Assembly: GCA_011800155.1 (NCBI GenBank)
Contig: CM022368.1
Span: 372,001-436,000, forward strand
Origin: Flammulina velutipes
Taxonomy: Eukaryota > Basidiomycota > Agaricomycetes > Agaricales > Physalacriaceae
Direction of reading: 5' to 3'
Length of the DNA stretch: 64,000 bases
The notes below the pieces were generated by a model, which worked only from the letters and a program-made list of their open reading frames with translations, was not told the origin of the DNA and searched no databases. The position numbers and the translations under genes are program-made. This document shows, piece by piece, positions 9,201-21,162 of this stretch; positions within the stretch are counted from its first letter, which is position 1; each line of letters opens with the position of its first letter.

Positions 9201-12200
9201 GGCATGTCTCGTACAAATCGTGTAGCATTGATAGACGCGAGGCGTTCAGCTTGAGTTGCCTGGAGAAGGGTAGATAAAAGATGCGCCGATCGCAGAACAT
9301 TGATACTCGCTCGCGAAGAAGCTGGAACATTTGCGGAGCCAGAGGTTTGAGCACGATGACTCGAACAAGGTGATCTCCGTCAGCGAGGGATGATGCGACC
9401 ATGGGAACAATGACAGCAGTTTTCCCCTCGCCCATGTTGAGTTGGAGTGTGAAGTTTCTGCCATCTTGCGGGGAAAACATCTCGTCTGCGACTTCAAGTT
9501 GCAATGGGCGTGCGCGGAAGTTGTTCTCGATCTCAACGAGATATTAGACTAAACACATCGGTACAAGATGAAGGTAGTACATACCTGGATAAGGAACCAA
9601 TCCGGGTGATGCTGGGCTCGGTCGGGGTCGACGAAGTCGCAGTTCTGTAACTCGCGATTGAGTTCAGTCATCTGCCCCGAAACCGTATACTGGACCATCC
9701 TTGTCAATTGCTGTGCGTACATGAATGTTGCAGCAAAACGTGAAATCATGTTCTTCCATTGTGACGGGACCAGGCTCCAATTGCCTTTGCTAAGCTGTAG
9801 CAAGACCGATCGTGAATCAATGGCTGGCCAGAGCCCGGACGCTGCGAGAGTGGCTTCTCCGAGAGTAGTCGGCCTCAGTATACCTTGTATATGAGAGATG
9901 AAGACAAGAAGAGCAGCATGCCAGTCCGAATGGTGTTGGCGCAAGAGGGTGAGCGGGGGCGCATTCGAAGGGGCATGCTCAACCTTTGACTGCAAACTCT
10001 CCGCACTTCGTGAGATGCTTGCTGCATAGACACGCCGTAGCCGAGCAGAAGATGCGGCTAGTGTATCAAGAACATCGTGGAGTTGGTTTGCCTCGTCCAC
10101 GTTAATGACTCCTCCAGAGATAAGGCTTGTCGAGAGATGTAGAGGGGTTCCACTAGGAGGCGACAGGTGCGGACTACTACTGGACGCGTTAAGCAGCAGT
10201 CTCAAAGAGGGTTCAATCGTGTAATCTCTCCTCTTTGTAGAAGTTGGCTGGACTGCAGTCGACGGCGTGGGAATGCTACACAATGGTATGTGGTTGTCTG
10301 GTAGATTGATCACGTCCTCAACCATGTCCAGAACACTGTAAAGGTCACAGTTCCGCCGGCATGAAACAAATAACTTTGCTGCCTCTAGAGTGATGGCCCG
10401 TACGTCAAAATAACGATGCACCTTGCGGTTCACTACAACCGCGACCGCGACTGTTTCGCTGTGTGACAGCGGCCATTGAGCCATGATTCCCTTGAGTAAA
10501 AGCTGTGATCCTTCGTGAATCGCTGCACGATAATGGGAGTCACGACGTGCATTGTATTCTGCCCAGCTCTCCGCCGGTGCCTGGGCTAGCGCCTCGGATG
10601 GAGTGGTGTCTCGAGGGCGGGCAGCTTTCGCAATGAGAGCATTGACAGCTGCCTGCGATGGAATGCGGCCGGATTGTAGAGTATATGAAGTCCAACTGGG
10701 AAGGGGCGGTAGCTGGCTCGCGCATTTGAAGATTGCAAGCATGTATGGGAGTAGGCGAGCAAATAGTGAAGTCGGTGATTCAACTGTGTAAGCTTGAGAG
10801 CACAGGCTGAATAAGAGGAGGTATCGGGCTTCAGGCGATGGTTGGACAGAGTGACACCATTGATAGAATCCGAACCAGAATTCGGCTAAATCCTTCTCTT
10901 CATTCCAGGGTGAAAGCCATGTCGTAGCCATGGACGTAGGACTCGTAGAGTAGGAGTCGACCCAGGGGTCTGGAAAGGGTACTGAGAAGTGCTCGGTCTT
11001 GATCCCCTCGAAAATCCTGTAAAGATGTCCTGTCGGTACTGGCATTGTTTGCTGCTCGTGCACGGGATTGAGGCTTGTGATCATCAAGCCAACGGAGTAA
11101 TGGTAAACGTTCTGTAGTTGGTCTAGCTGGCGAGGCTTGTAAACTTTATCGGGCGCGGGGCTGTGCTGTTGTTAGTTTGCGCCTAATAAGCTAAGAAATA
11201 CATACCTTGAGACAGCAATCAAATCGGTCAACGGAAAGGTGGACTCCCTCGACGTAGCACGTGCCAACAGGCCGGCGTGGTATTGTGGCTCTTTGTCTTC
11301 CTCATCCTCTCTGTGGTGGAATACATAACGGAGTGTTGCATCGTAATCCAAGATTTCACCAACAAGAACTTCGTACATTGCGCGCTGAGCGAAAGATGGA
11401 AGTTTCTTTGACCACCGGATTGTCTGCATTGTCTTGAGGTGATCAGGATAAAATACACGCTGAGGTGTCAAGGCACGGATCTCTTGAAGAAGAGTACGTT
11501 CTGGAGGACCAAGCGTCTGGAAAGAAGTGGAAAACGCCGACGCAAGCTCATTCAGTGCTTCTGTTGTACCCGTTCGTCCAGTCAGCGAGTCACATATAGG
11601 CTGACCAGTGAGCGCGTGTAGTAGGATCCGGAAGAAATGACATCGCAAGGTTCCATCACCGACGAGAACTCCGAGGTCTTGGTTAACGATGAGTTGTGTA
11701 TGAGAGAGAGATGGATGCTCTGCGTCGGTAGTGATGAGTATGTCGGTGTGGAACCGAGATAGTGTATATGTAAGTTGGCCATACGGGATAAGCACACGTC
11801 TAGGAAGAGACGGGAGGCTGGAGGAAGTATCACGGAGGATGAGTTTAGAGTGTAAGCCAATGAGTGTTCCGAGGCTTTGATCCTCGTCAACAGCAAATCC
11901 AGGATATGTTGTTGAATGGAGGAGCGGATGTTCTGCGGTAAGGTCAACCTGGAAGGCGAGCTGAAGGCGATGTAGGTAGATGTGTATAACATTTCTCTGG
12001 ATCGTCACAATATGATGTGATGGGTCGTCCATGACTCCTAGACGCTCGCTAACCATCTTGAATGTCTTGCTTTTCGCAGAGATCAAGATATATCGATTAC
12101 CATCCTTGTCAGAACGTTCGGCACGCCGGGAGTTGAAGTCGAGTTGCCAGGAGTGAGGTGTCGATATCCACGGGGTAGACATAGACCGGAAGTCAATCCT

Positions 12201-15200
12201 GAACGTCGAGAGGTCCAACCAGTGTGCGAAATCACGGACCAGATGGGTTGGTAGGTCTCCGGAAAATGTATTGTGAGGAATATACTGGAATCTCTTTCCC
12301 GTCTCGGGATCGACAGCCTGGATTGACAGTTTTCCGTCTCGCAACGTGAAAAAGAGCTACCCATTTTCGTCAGTGAGCTTCATGACGCGTTTGAAAAGAG
12401 TAACATACTTCATTTCCGAACACAAGGTTGATCGACTTGTAGTCGAGATTTGGCACATCAGCGGGGACGACACGTAGAACCGTCTATGCAGCAGTAAGTA
12501 TGCTTCCAAAAATGACCATGCTGGAGGCTGATATTACCTGGTTGAAAAGGCGATGATATGAGACATGCTCAGTGATCTCGACAGGCAGGTTGCCAATTGA
12601 TTTTCCGCCAACAAGAAAGGCACCGTTGAGAGTATTGAAGTGCAAATTCTGCTTGTGAGTCCCATTCTGGACTGACGTCTCAGCATGAAGCCAGTGACCA
12701 TGACCAGATACGAGAGACCAGCGGACACCTGGTCTATAAGTTGGCCAAATGCGCGATACAGCCCGATCAAGGATGCTTGGTTTTTGCTTGATTGCGCAAC
12801 ATAGGTCCTGGTGACGCTTATACGCAAAACGGCGAACACGGCCAATAGCGACATAGGATGGGCTGGTTGAGGCGTCTTCCCTAGCCTCCCGATTGTCATG
12901 CAGGATAATGAGGCAGTTCACCAGAATGTTCCAGTCGTCCACACTGTTCACCACACCATCCACATCCATCGTCAAACAACAAGTGGCAGCGACTTGTCGA
13001 ATTGTTTCCTTGCGTGCAGAAACATGAACATCCGGCAAGTTTGAAAGACTATTCACCAGATCGATGGCCCAGGCGTACGTGACCTCGCGGCACTGGCGGA
13101 GAAGCGTGATGGTCTGGCCAGCCACAGAAGTGGCTATTCTCGTTTCTGCTAACACGCGAGTACTGATCGCGACAACTGATTGCACTGTTGCAATTTCTTG
13201 CCAGTTCTCACGACAGCTGTTGAGAAGTGATTGAGCGGAGGAGAGGATTGTGACACAGAAGGAGTGGGATGCCAGGTCTTCGTGCCAGAGCGGATGAGCG
13301 GATTCGCCGAATGGACCAACTTGTTGCACAGTTTGGGAAATAAGAGCATAGACGGATAGCGAGCGAAACGATAAAGTGCGCGCAGCTATGGCTCGAGCGA
13401 TGTTCATCCATTGAACATGAGCGCCGGCCCTGAGACAGCCGAAAGCAACAAACTCGTGCGGTGAGAGATCGCGTGGTCGTTCCGTTTGGCGAGCGACCAC
13501 CGCGTTCTCTTCGTGGTCAACGCTATCCAGCGCCCATTGCAAGCCGCTGTATGACGGTTCTTCTGGAAGGCGAAGGGTGCACCTGGCATTTGTAGTTGGC
13601 GCAAAGAGGCGAGGGTGGATTAGATACTCCGAGTTTGTGTCGTAAAGATGCCACTCCAAAGCGTTCGGGACACATACTGCGTCAATGGTTGTCGGTAATC
13701 TCTTCCTCCCGTAATGCGACCGCTTCCATGATTTCTTCGTTGAGCCAAGGGTGATACGATTTGAGCTATGGCTGAAGCCCACTGTGACAGACGCTTTCAT
13801 ATACGGTGCGAGTTTCTCGTAGACAAGAGGGGGAGCTGAATGTGAGGATTCAGGGAGTGTAAACATGTCAAAGAGCACACTATATGTCGCCTCTCGCCAC
13901 TGGACAAACGACATCGGTGCATACATCTCGAAGATAGCAAACTTGGCCTGGTACTGGTTAGCGGGTAGGGGCCACTCCTCGACTGAAATCCTGCATTGCA
14001 TGTGTTTCTAGAGATCAATGAGTAAAGAGATTTTGTTGTGTTATTAATCATACCTCGGTCGAACACTTCTTGCATTTAGACGGGGTTCCGTCACACGACG
14101 CGTCATGTAAGGTGCGTTTGCAGGCTTCGTGCATTGCATTGAGTCGCCGAAGCTCATCCGTCTTCTTCGTCTTCTTCGCCTGAGCTTGTTGCTCAATGAG
14201 CACTTTTTGTTTCTGCATAGAGAGCGATGTATCAAAATATAAGACAGAGAAGGATTTCGACGACAGGGATGCGAAGACGGAAGGTTGAGTTGCAGCATGT
14301 GATCGACCATCCAAGTATGTCGCTAACGTTTGGACCCGCTTGAGGTCTGACTGCGAGTGGATCAGCAGAGGCTCCAGGAGCGTAGGAGTGATGTCGGGGG
14401 GATAGGAGCTAAGGAGAGGGATACATCGCGTGGCTATTTTGTCAATCGCCATCCAAAGGTCGAGGATTGTCGTTATCATGGCGGACTGTGCCTCTGCATT
14501 GCCAGAATACATTCTCTCTGCGATGGTGAAATACTCCTGCATTGTTTTGACCAAGTCGGGCAGAAAGCCCTCCGCATGACCCTGGGACGTCCACATCGGT
14601 AGCTCATCAACAACCATACCCTCAAAGTCGAGCAAAGTGTATAATATCTCTTCGTGGTTGTCATCCTTGATCGACAGGTTCCGCAAAGAATGTTTTTGGA
14701 TCACATAGTTGAGCGAGAGCGGATGGAGGCGAACGAGGGGTGGAGGTACAAAGGAAGTGCTTTGGCTCGCGCGCCAGTGTGCGCGACGTAGTGCGGCTTG
14801 GATGGTTTGGGATGACATGGCAAGATCGAGGTATGTATCTCCTTCAATATTGAGTGAATGCAGCGTTTTTGGTTTCCAAGGAAGAGAGTAAGATGGCTTG
14901 GACTCCTCTTGAGCGATTTTCCACCGAGAGCAGAGTTCAGCTGTAATGCTTTCGCACACCTGTCGCGCCTCTTGTAGGACGAATGCATTAGAGTCAAGAG
15001 CACAGAACTTTGCAGCCCGACGCCCGATCTTCTTGCGGATGCAGTCAAGAGTCGAGTTATCAAACACAGCGGGGGCGCTGAGAACAAGGCGAGCAATGGA
15101 TGCCAAAAGATATAGGATGAGGCATTTGTATTCGAGCTCTGGGAGAGTCGTTTGAAGAGCGACACGGATAACAAGCCATAGCTGTGAGCGCCTCCAAGGC

Positions 15201-15977
15201 GCGTAAGCGTGGTCCCAAAGGACATCGTCTGCGACCCGCTTTTGAATTGTGCGAGCAGGTGACACAAACACATTGGATTTCCCCCCGGTTGTGAGAAGAA
15301 TCAGCATGAGCAGATCCGTGATATACTGTGGGTGGGCGCTCTCCCGAATCTCAATGTTGTTGATTCCAGCCTTCCGAGTATGAGCAGCGGACCCTTCGAG
15401 AGCCTCTCGATTCGTATCGCTGATGAAAATGGAAAGCTGCTGGCGAAAGTAGGGGTTTTCGAACACGTCGCGCGGGATGGAAGTAGAAGTTCCGGGGAAA
15501 GTCCTAACGAGTCGGCGCTCGCAAGCCATAACGGCCGAGTTGGTGGCACTGACTTCGAACGACTCGCATATGACGTTCTCGCTCTGGACACGGAATATAA
15601 TTCCAGCATTCTGCTCCCTGATTAGAAAGGCAGATACGTCTTGAAACGAAGTTCAGTATTAGCCATGATCAGTGAATCTGACTAAAATCCATACCTCCAA
15701 TTTTCATACCCGCGAGTCTATCTGAGACTGCCCCAACATCGTAGTCATCTCTGCCGTCATAAAGGCACGCGAGGCCTGTGAGAAGGTCGGCGACGATAGG
15801 CAAGAGGGAGAACTGTGGCATTGCGCCATGCTCGGGGACCATACGATCACAGTATGAGACGGTGGATGTCGTTGCGACTTGGGCAAGAGCTTGTTCATTG
15901 CGTGGGGCCCTATCGTCTTCCTGTGGCAATTTGAGAGGCATAAAAATGTGATTGACGATATAAAGGAGGTCGTCCAT
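6298..15977 (-). CDS. Giant DUF6606-DUF3638-DUF3645 P-loop protein
   Basis: Eight exons join in phase: 15977-15695, 15639-14054, 14007-12538, 12483-12409, 12356-11206, 11160-9585, 9531-7575 and 7526-6298. They encode 3,108 residues, the usual size of this fungal family. The N-terminus (IVNHIFMPLKLPQEDD) is the DUF6606 start. Exon 7 carries the DUF3638 core with a Walker A-like motif MGEGKT near residue 2,083 and an acidic DESDE motif near 2,213. The DUF3645 block SLLAVPYRAKDVPSP follows. The GEGKT form resembles the SecA-type helicase P-loop, so an ATP-driven DExx-box-like function is inferred. Database entries often label relatives as ubiquitin hydrolase-like, but no catalytic Cys motif is obvious to me. 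The cellular role is unknown. The gene sits between two direct copies of a duplicated segment. No frameshift was found in any exon. Confidence 0.9.
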
Positions 15978-17357
15978 TGCGATGAGCTCTTTCGCTTCTC
16001 GCCGGGAGATGGTGGTGGGATGCGATAGAGCTGTGCGAAAAACGAGGTCGGCACGCGGTAAGCTAAAGAACTAGCTCGGCGATTTGGTACCTCCGTTGTG
16101 CGGTCAATTTCCCACACATTGAGTTGACAACGGTGGCAAGTGACTGTATGGAAAGAATCAGCTGGGCCCTTCTGATGCTTTAAGCTCTCCTTACCATCGT
16201 ACACGGTATTCGGTCCATAAAATCTTCCATGGACATGTACGCTATTAGCCTTTGGATAGTGATAGTCTTCCGGGAATCTGCGAAGAGCGTGAGTGAATGT
16301 GATGCTTTTGAAGAAGATAGCTACGTTGTATTGTCCGAGTCTGGAAGCTTTCGGGTGCGATAGATGTTCGAATATTGAATAATGCACTAAGGTGCCAGAG
16401 CATGAGCTGGGACCGGGCTGCTGGCAGACGGTAGGAAAAGTCCTGAGGAGCGTTTGTACGGAAAAGCGACAAAAAATGCCCAGGACTCCGCGAGACCTAC
16501 AAGCTGATGGTTCCGTGTCTTGGGAGCGAGTCTCTTCTACCCAACTTCTACCGGTCTATACCATGCGAGGGCCATTCTTTAAACACGAGATTTCAGGTGA
16601 AAAGCGATTTCATTGACAGTCTAGATTGGAGATAGTCAGATATGTGGAACGGTGTATATGAACTCCAAAGAAAAACCTAAGAAAAACACACCAAGAACAC
16701 AAGCTCGCGAGCGTACTTCCGATTCACCATTGGCATATATGTTGTAAAATGGTGGTGGTGGTGAAAGAGGCGACCTCGGATCGGGACGCCGGAGGCCAGT
16801 TTCAAACTCTTTTCATCAACTTTTTATGACGACCACAACAGCAAGCCAGTGTTAGTAGGGACAAGCTGAAGAAGATTACGGCTGCAGCTGGCGACGTTCA
16901 TGCTTGCTTGGACAATGAAAAATATTGATGCGCGGCTCTCGCTTCAGATTCGTGCCCCCTCACCATAATCAGGACGTCTTCTTCGACATTTCCTCGAATT
17001 ATTTAAACAATGTCAATTCCAGCACTTCATTCCAGAGGAACCCCGAAAGCATTTTTCAAACGTACTAGACATGTCCTGGTCATTTTGCTCTGCCGTTCGA
17101 CATCCCGGCGGCGCACTGAATTACACATTCCAATTTCCTATCTTTAGAACGACATCTGATTATTTACGAGGGCCCGGCAGTAGAGACCAGTAATTGTTTC
17201 AAGTTTGATATACACGATAGTCATCCAATGTCTAAATGGGAAGAAATCGCCTGGATGGCTGAAATATAGGTGATAACTATCCAAAAGAAAAAGATATCTC
17301 AAGTAGATCACTACAGTGGCACCATGCCGCAAAAAAAAGTATCCAAGGAATCAATAA
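15978..17357. other. Upstream region of the giant gene, weak coding signal
   Basis: On the minus strand a 227-codon open frame spans 16387-15704. Its upstream half contains donor/acceptor-like pairs and a short Cys/His segment (VTCHRCQLNVWEID). It could be a small gene or unrecognised 5' exons, but its phase does not join cleanly to the ATG at 15977. From about 16620 to 17357 I see only AT-richer non-coding sequence and a short GGT repeat near 16751. Confidence 0.3.
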
Positions 17358-18791
17358 TCAATGCACAAAAATCCGCCAATAGAAGTGTGGATGTCGCTTC
17401 GGCCTCGGATGTCGAACCTCGCTGGAAGTGCAATACTTCAAATAGTTGGCAAACGTTGCCCGACCGAGCAAAGCCATTTCGTAGCCAACAGAAGCCCGAA
17501 TTCTCCCAACTGTCGGCAAGAGAGCTTCTTCATCGTCGAAAGGCGCAAAACGCGTGCTCGAAAACGGAATGGGTAGGGAAGGAGGCGGGGAGAGCTTAGG
17601 CAGTACCAGATGGTGCTCTGGAAACCCTTCTTCCAACAAGTCATCCACGATGGTCCTTTCCGGTCGCGCCTCTGGCTCGCTACCAGCCAACGGGTAGTCA
17701 TTGTCAAGTAAAGGTTCTTGCACATCACTGACTGCATCGTTTTCTGGCGTCAACGGTGATGTGGCACAAGGAGAAGGATTTGGGCGGCGCCTGAACGTCT
17801 CCGGTATTGTAGAAACGAAACTATTCAACCCTGTGGCGGGGATGGTCTTCGTTGGTGCTGTGAGACGAGGAGGACTTGGCGCGACACAGTCTCCGAGGTC
17901 GAAACTGATGTTAGGACCTTCGATGGCACCTTGCTGGACTGGACCTGGCGAGAGGCTGGAAGACAGGTTGCTAAGCGTCCTCTCGAGAAGCTCCTGCAGT
18001 GGTGGTGGTGGTGAGCTTTGGGAGGAGACGTCGTTGGTGGCGGAGAATTCATCGTCAGCGGAATAGCCTTCGTTATCGAAAGCCTCCTGCTGTTCAAAGA
18101 CTGGCGACTGCTCATCCTCTTCACTAAAAGGATTGAACAACGAGTCATATTGGGGTGTAAGTTCTGGTTCGAGGTCCGTGTCATCCGGCGATGCCAGGTG
18201 GAAAGATGGGAATATCGACGCCGCGAAGTGTTGCAAAGGATCGGGGACATGCATTGACGAGCCATCGGAGGAACGAGTAGTGGCAGAATGCTCGAATCCG
18301 GAGTCGAAAACATCCTGCTCGATTTGCATGACCTCAAGGCCAAACGAGGCAAGACCTATGAGGTCTGGAGAGTACAGTGCAGCTTCACCATATCCCCCGA
18401 CGGCAGAAACCAGCGAGGCAGGCCGTGTTGGAGCCTCTTGTGACATATCATGCAAGAGGGCAAGATGGAAGAATGGGAATTCGACCTCAACCAAGCCTGG
18501 GGATGGTGGTGGTGGTGAGAAAAGGTCCAGCGGGGAAACGCCACTGGACAATAACGTTGGTGGGGATGCGACTAGCAAGTGGGATATCAACCTGCGAGAC
18601 AGTGACGACGGCGCGATGGTGTGTTCATGGCCAGCTGCTAACTGCGAGGAGAGTGGCGTGTGCTGCACCCTAAGGTGCGATGAGAATGTTGAGGCGTGTG
18701 CCTTCGATAGTATGATATCAATTAACCCCCTCCCCGTGGTAGCGTTCCACATTTTCCTCAAGCACACTTGGTAAGGCGAGTTGAATGCCAT
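17358..18791 (-). CDS. Ser/Pro-rich protein of unknown function, right copy (B)
   Basis: Single exon, 477 residues, starting MAFNSPYQVCLRKMWNATTG. It is a paralogue of the 2710-4137 product. The two proteins are almost identical over the N-terminal 300 residues and the last 110. They differ strongly in a block of about 65 residues encoded around 17656-17880, with two in-frame length differences. The C-terminal tail also differs slightly (HFYWRIFVH against QFYRRIFIE). Composition is rich in Ser and Pro, with acidic middle segments and no predicted membrane helix or signal peptide. The gene lies 271 bp downstream of an ankyrin-type gene on the same strand. Function is not recognisable. Confidence 0.7.
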   Translation of the reverse strand: MAFNSPYQVCLRKMWNATTGRGLIDIILSKAHASTFSSHLRVQHTPLSSQLAAGHEHTIAPSSLSRRLISHLLVASPPTLLSSGVSPLDLFSPPPPSPGLVEVEFPFFHLALLHDMSQEAPTRPASLVSAVGGYGEAALYSPDLIGLASFGLEVMQIEQDVFDSGFEHSATTRSSDGSSMHVPDPLQHFAASIFPSFHLASPDDTDLEPELTPQYDSLFNPFSEEDEQSPVFEQQEAFDNEGYSADDEFSATNDVSSQSSPPPPLQELLERTLSNLSSSLSPGPVQQGAIEGPNISFDLGDCVAPSPPRLTAPTKTIPATGLNSFVSTIPETFRRRPNPSPCATSPLTPENDAVSDVQEPLLDNDYPLAGSEPEARPERTIVDDLLEEGFPEHHLVLPKLSPPPSLPIPFSSTRFAPFDDEEALLPTVGRIRASVGYEMALLGRATFANYLKYCTSSEVRHPRPKRHPHFYWRIFVH

Positions 18792-19960
18792 CGATATGCG
18801 AGTCTGATTGAGAGGTGACGGTGGAGGGAAGAGAGATCGAGTGTGGGAATGTGATTTGAGGACAACAATGTTGGCTTATATTCCTGGAGAACAAGGGCAC
18901 AAGGCCAGGTCCTAAAGCACAGGATTTCTCTCCAAGGTAGCGTCGTTATGGTCGACAATTGACTGTATACTAGAGAACAAGAACATACATGGTCAGGTTT
19001 TTTGAACTCCGACAAAAGCGGGGCGTTCACCTCGATATGACCATCGCAGTGAAAACTATGGGCTAGGTATGCTGCATCGACCAAATTGTCTCCAAATCCG
19101 GCACGCTCCCTTTCCCGCGAAGGTAAACGACGATATCCCTAGCGTCGCGCTTGACCGCAACCTTCAAAAGGTCGGGAAACTGACTACAGTCAACCCGGTC
19201 CGGTATCCGTCGACGTTTTGAGGACGTCTTGGTGCCATATGTCGGCTCGACCAACATTCTCACTAGTTTCAAGTCTTTCTTGCGGATGGCAACGATGACG
19301 GCCATGGCGTCCTTTTTGCGAGGATCTGCGCCCAAATCGAGGAGGTACCGGATGAGTTGCAGAAAACCACTGTGGACGGCCATGACAAGGGCAAAGCCGC
19401 TGTGTGCGTTGACGTTTATCGGGGGGATCTGGGGAGTTTTGGACACCAGATGGCGGAGGTATGGCAATGGGGAGTCATTGGCCGTCCATTCTGAAGTGTT
19501 CTTCTTTTCTAGGAGAAGGGTTTTGAAAACATGTTTCGGTACGTCCGTGCGCGAATGAAGGCCGGTAGCGGCGGCGCAGCGGATACTAATGATATCGAGG
19601 ACTGCAGGTGTGCAGAGACGAAATCGTAGGATTTCGGTGTAGAGGTCTTTAGGCCAGGACAGAGGGTCTGTTTTGACACGTCTTGTTATGTATTGTGCGC
19701 GAAAAGAATTTGGGCTAGAGTGGAGAACGTCTTTGAAACGACGGGAGACATAGGGAAGATGTTCTGAAAGCGCAAGGAGTTGAATATCATAGATTAACTG
19801 AACAGTACAATAGTCAGCGAGGAAGTAGGAGGTGACAAGACATGCCTCGACTGGAAGAGCTTGCAGGCCATGCATTTCCCATCTAGATGTTTGGGTCTGT
19901 AGAACGGCGGCGAGGTTTGTAGCGTTTTGCTGGTTCGACTTTCTGAAGACTGAAAGAAAA
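17367..19960 (-). repeat. Segmental duplication, right copy
   Basis: Direct repeat of the 2720-5040 segment, longer because the ankyrin gene here is intact. The non-coding gap between the two genes (18792-19062) is nearly as conserved as the coding part. Beyond about 19151 identity to the left copy falls abruptly. Confidence 0.85.
19063..19875 (-). CDS. Ankyrin-repeat protein with an N-terminal F-box-like region, intact copy
   Basis: A 270-residue single-exon frame beginning MHGLQALPVEACLVTSYFLA. The first 70 residues (LALSEHLPYVSRRFKDVLHS) resemble the Leu/Trp pattern of fungal F-box or F-box-like openings. From about residue 150, two to three ankyrin-type repeats follow (SGFALVMAVHSGFLQLIRYL, then LLDLGADPRKKDAMAVIVAI, then VAVKRDARDIVVYLRGKG). 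Such proteins usually act as protein-protein adaptors; a ubiquitin-ligase adaptor role is possible but is inference. The gene is upstream of the Ser/Pro-rich gene B. Its left-hand relative at 4404-5060 is broken. The ATG used is the first in the frame. Confidence 0.72.
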   Translation of the reverse strand: MHGLQALPVEACLVTSYFLADYCTVQLIYDIQLLALSEHLPYVSRRFKDVLHSSPNSFRAQYITRRVKTDPLSWPKDLYTEILRFRLCTPAVLDIISIRCAAATGLHSRTDVPKHVFKTLLLEKKNTSEWTANDSPLPYLRHLVSKTPQIPPINVNAHSGFALVMAVHSGFLQLIRYLLDLGADPRKKDAMAVIVAIRKKDLKLVRMLVEPTYGTKTSSKRRRIPDRVDCSQFPDLLKVAVKRDARDIVVYLRGKGSVPDLETIWSMQHT

Positions 19961-21162
19961 GTTGCTGAAGCGGAGGGTGAGTTGCTAGGCCTGAGAGTTG
20001 AGAACCGCGGACGCGTACGCAGTCTTAGAGTCCTTGAACAGATTTAGTGATATTAGGTTCAGCTTGGGATCTTGAAAATAAACATTAGGTCCATTGTATA
20101 CAACGAACATACTCACCAGCGCGAGGTTTGTCAAATTTGCGTGCAGAAGACCGGACGATCAATTTTAGAGATGGTAGCATGAAGAAGGTCGTATTTTACC
20201 CGTATCTGTCTCTCCTTCCTCCCACCATCTTATGGCTCTCAAAAATTCGCAGTAATGCGCATCGCTCCCTCCATTCTGGCAAGGCGGACGGACTTCTGCA
20301 GGAATTTTTCAAGGTCAAAAACATCTGCGCATTTCAGCTTTGATTCTTTGGTCACCACTCTGGAGATTGGACCCTATCTGCTGCCACGAGATTACCAGAC
20401 GCTGAACGACTGGTCTCGTCATCTTAGATTCTCGTCTTACTGATACTTACATCGCTCCAATGCATTCTCAATATAGACACCGACTGTCACTTGACCCTCG
20501 TACTCTTCGCTCTGACTGCCGCGTTACTCTTTTCTGGACGTCTCAATAGCCCCAAGAGGATGGAGTCATCACTGTGCCGAAGTGCGGGAGGACAACGTTC
20601 TGTTTGGCGTGGTTTCTTGTGGTTTTCCCTCGCAGATACGGCCAATTCTAGAGTGAGAACAGAGAGAGCGAGGTTATTGCGCACTCCCATCGTCCCTTGG
20701 GCTCGTGTGACCGAGCATGGCAGTCCGTACTTACCGCGGCGGTAGCGGAGGGATGGCAGACTGGGCGACGTACCATGGCGCTGGCTCGAGGGCTGTCGAG
20801 ATTGCCAGCGGTCCTAGCATGATTTCTGTGTCGTTGATGCCTTCATTGGTGTAGGGTGGGCCAGATGAGGACTACTCCCTTCGTGCTCGCCATCGTTCCA
20901 GTGTTAGACATAGTCTACAAAATGTTTCCTAATATTTGTAGCCAAGAATATATGTCCATTTCATGGAATCTCGCGTATTGACAACGTCAGCGTACTTCAC
21001 CCTCAGGTGCTGCATTTACTTACACTTTCGAACGGCCAAGGGTTTCGTTTTGAGATGTAAAGTACTGAGCAGGCGACGATGCGTTTCGGCAGTAGTAACT
21101 GATAACAATGAATATTTTTATTAGTAGCTCTTTTAGTAAATACTGGGAGACTGGAGTGAACA
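19876..21162. other. Intergenic, no gene supported
   Basis: After the duplication ends near 19960, only short frames of up to 84 codons occur, on both strands, with no recognisable domain or consistent splicing. I see no RNA gene or repeat. Confidence 0.4.

Noticed and set aside
15704..16387. 227-codon minus frame overlapping exon 1 of the giant gene
   Set aside because: It overlaps the DUF6606 exon in another frame and has no recognisable domain; kept only as a weak signal in the gap entry.
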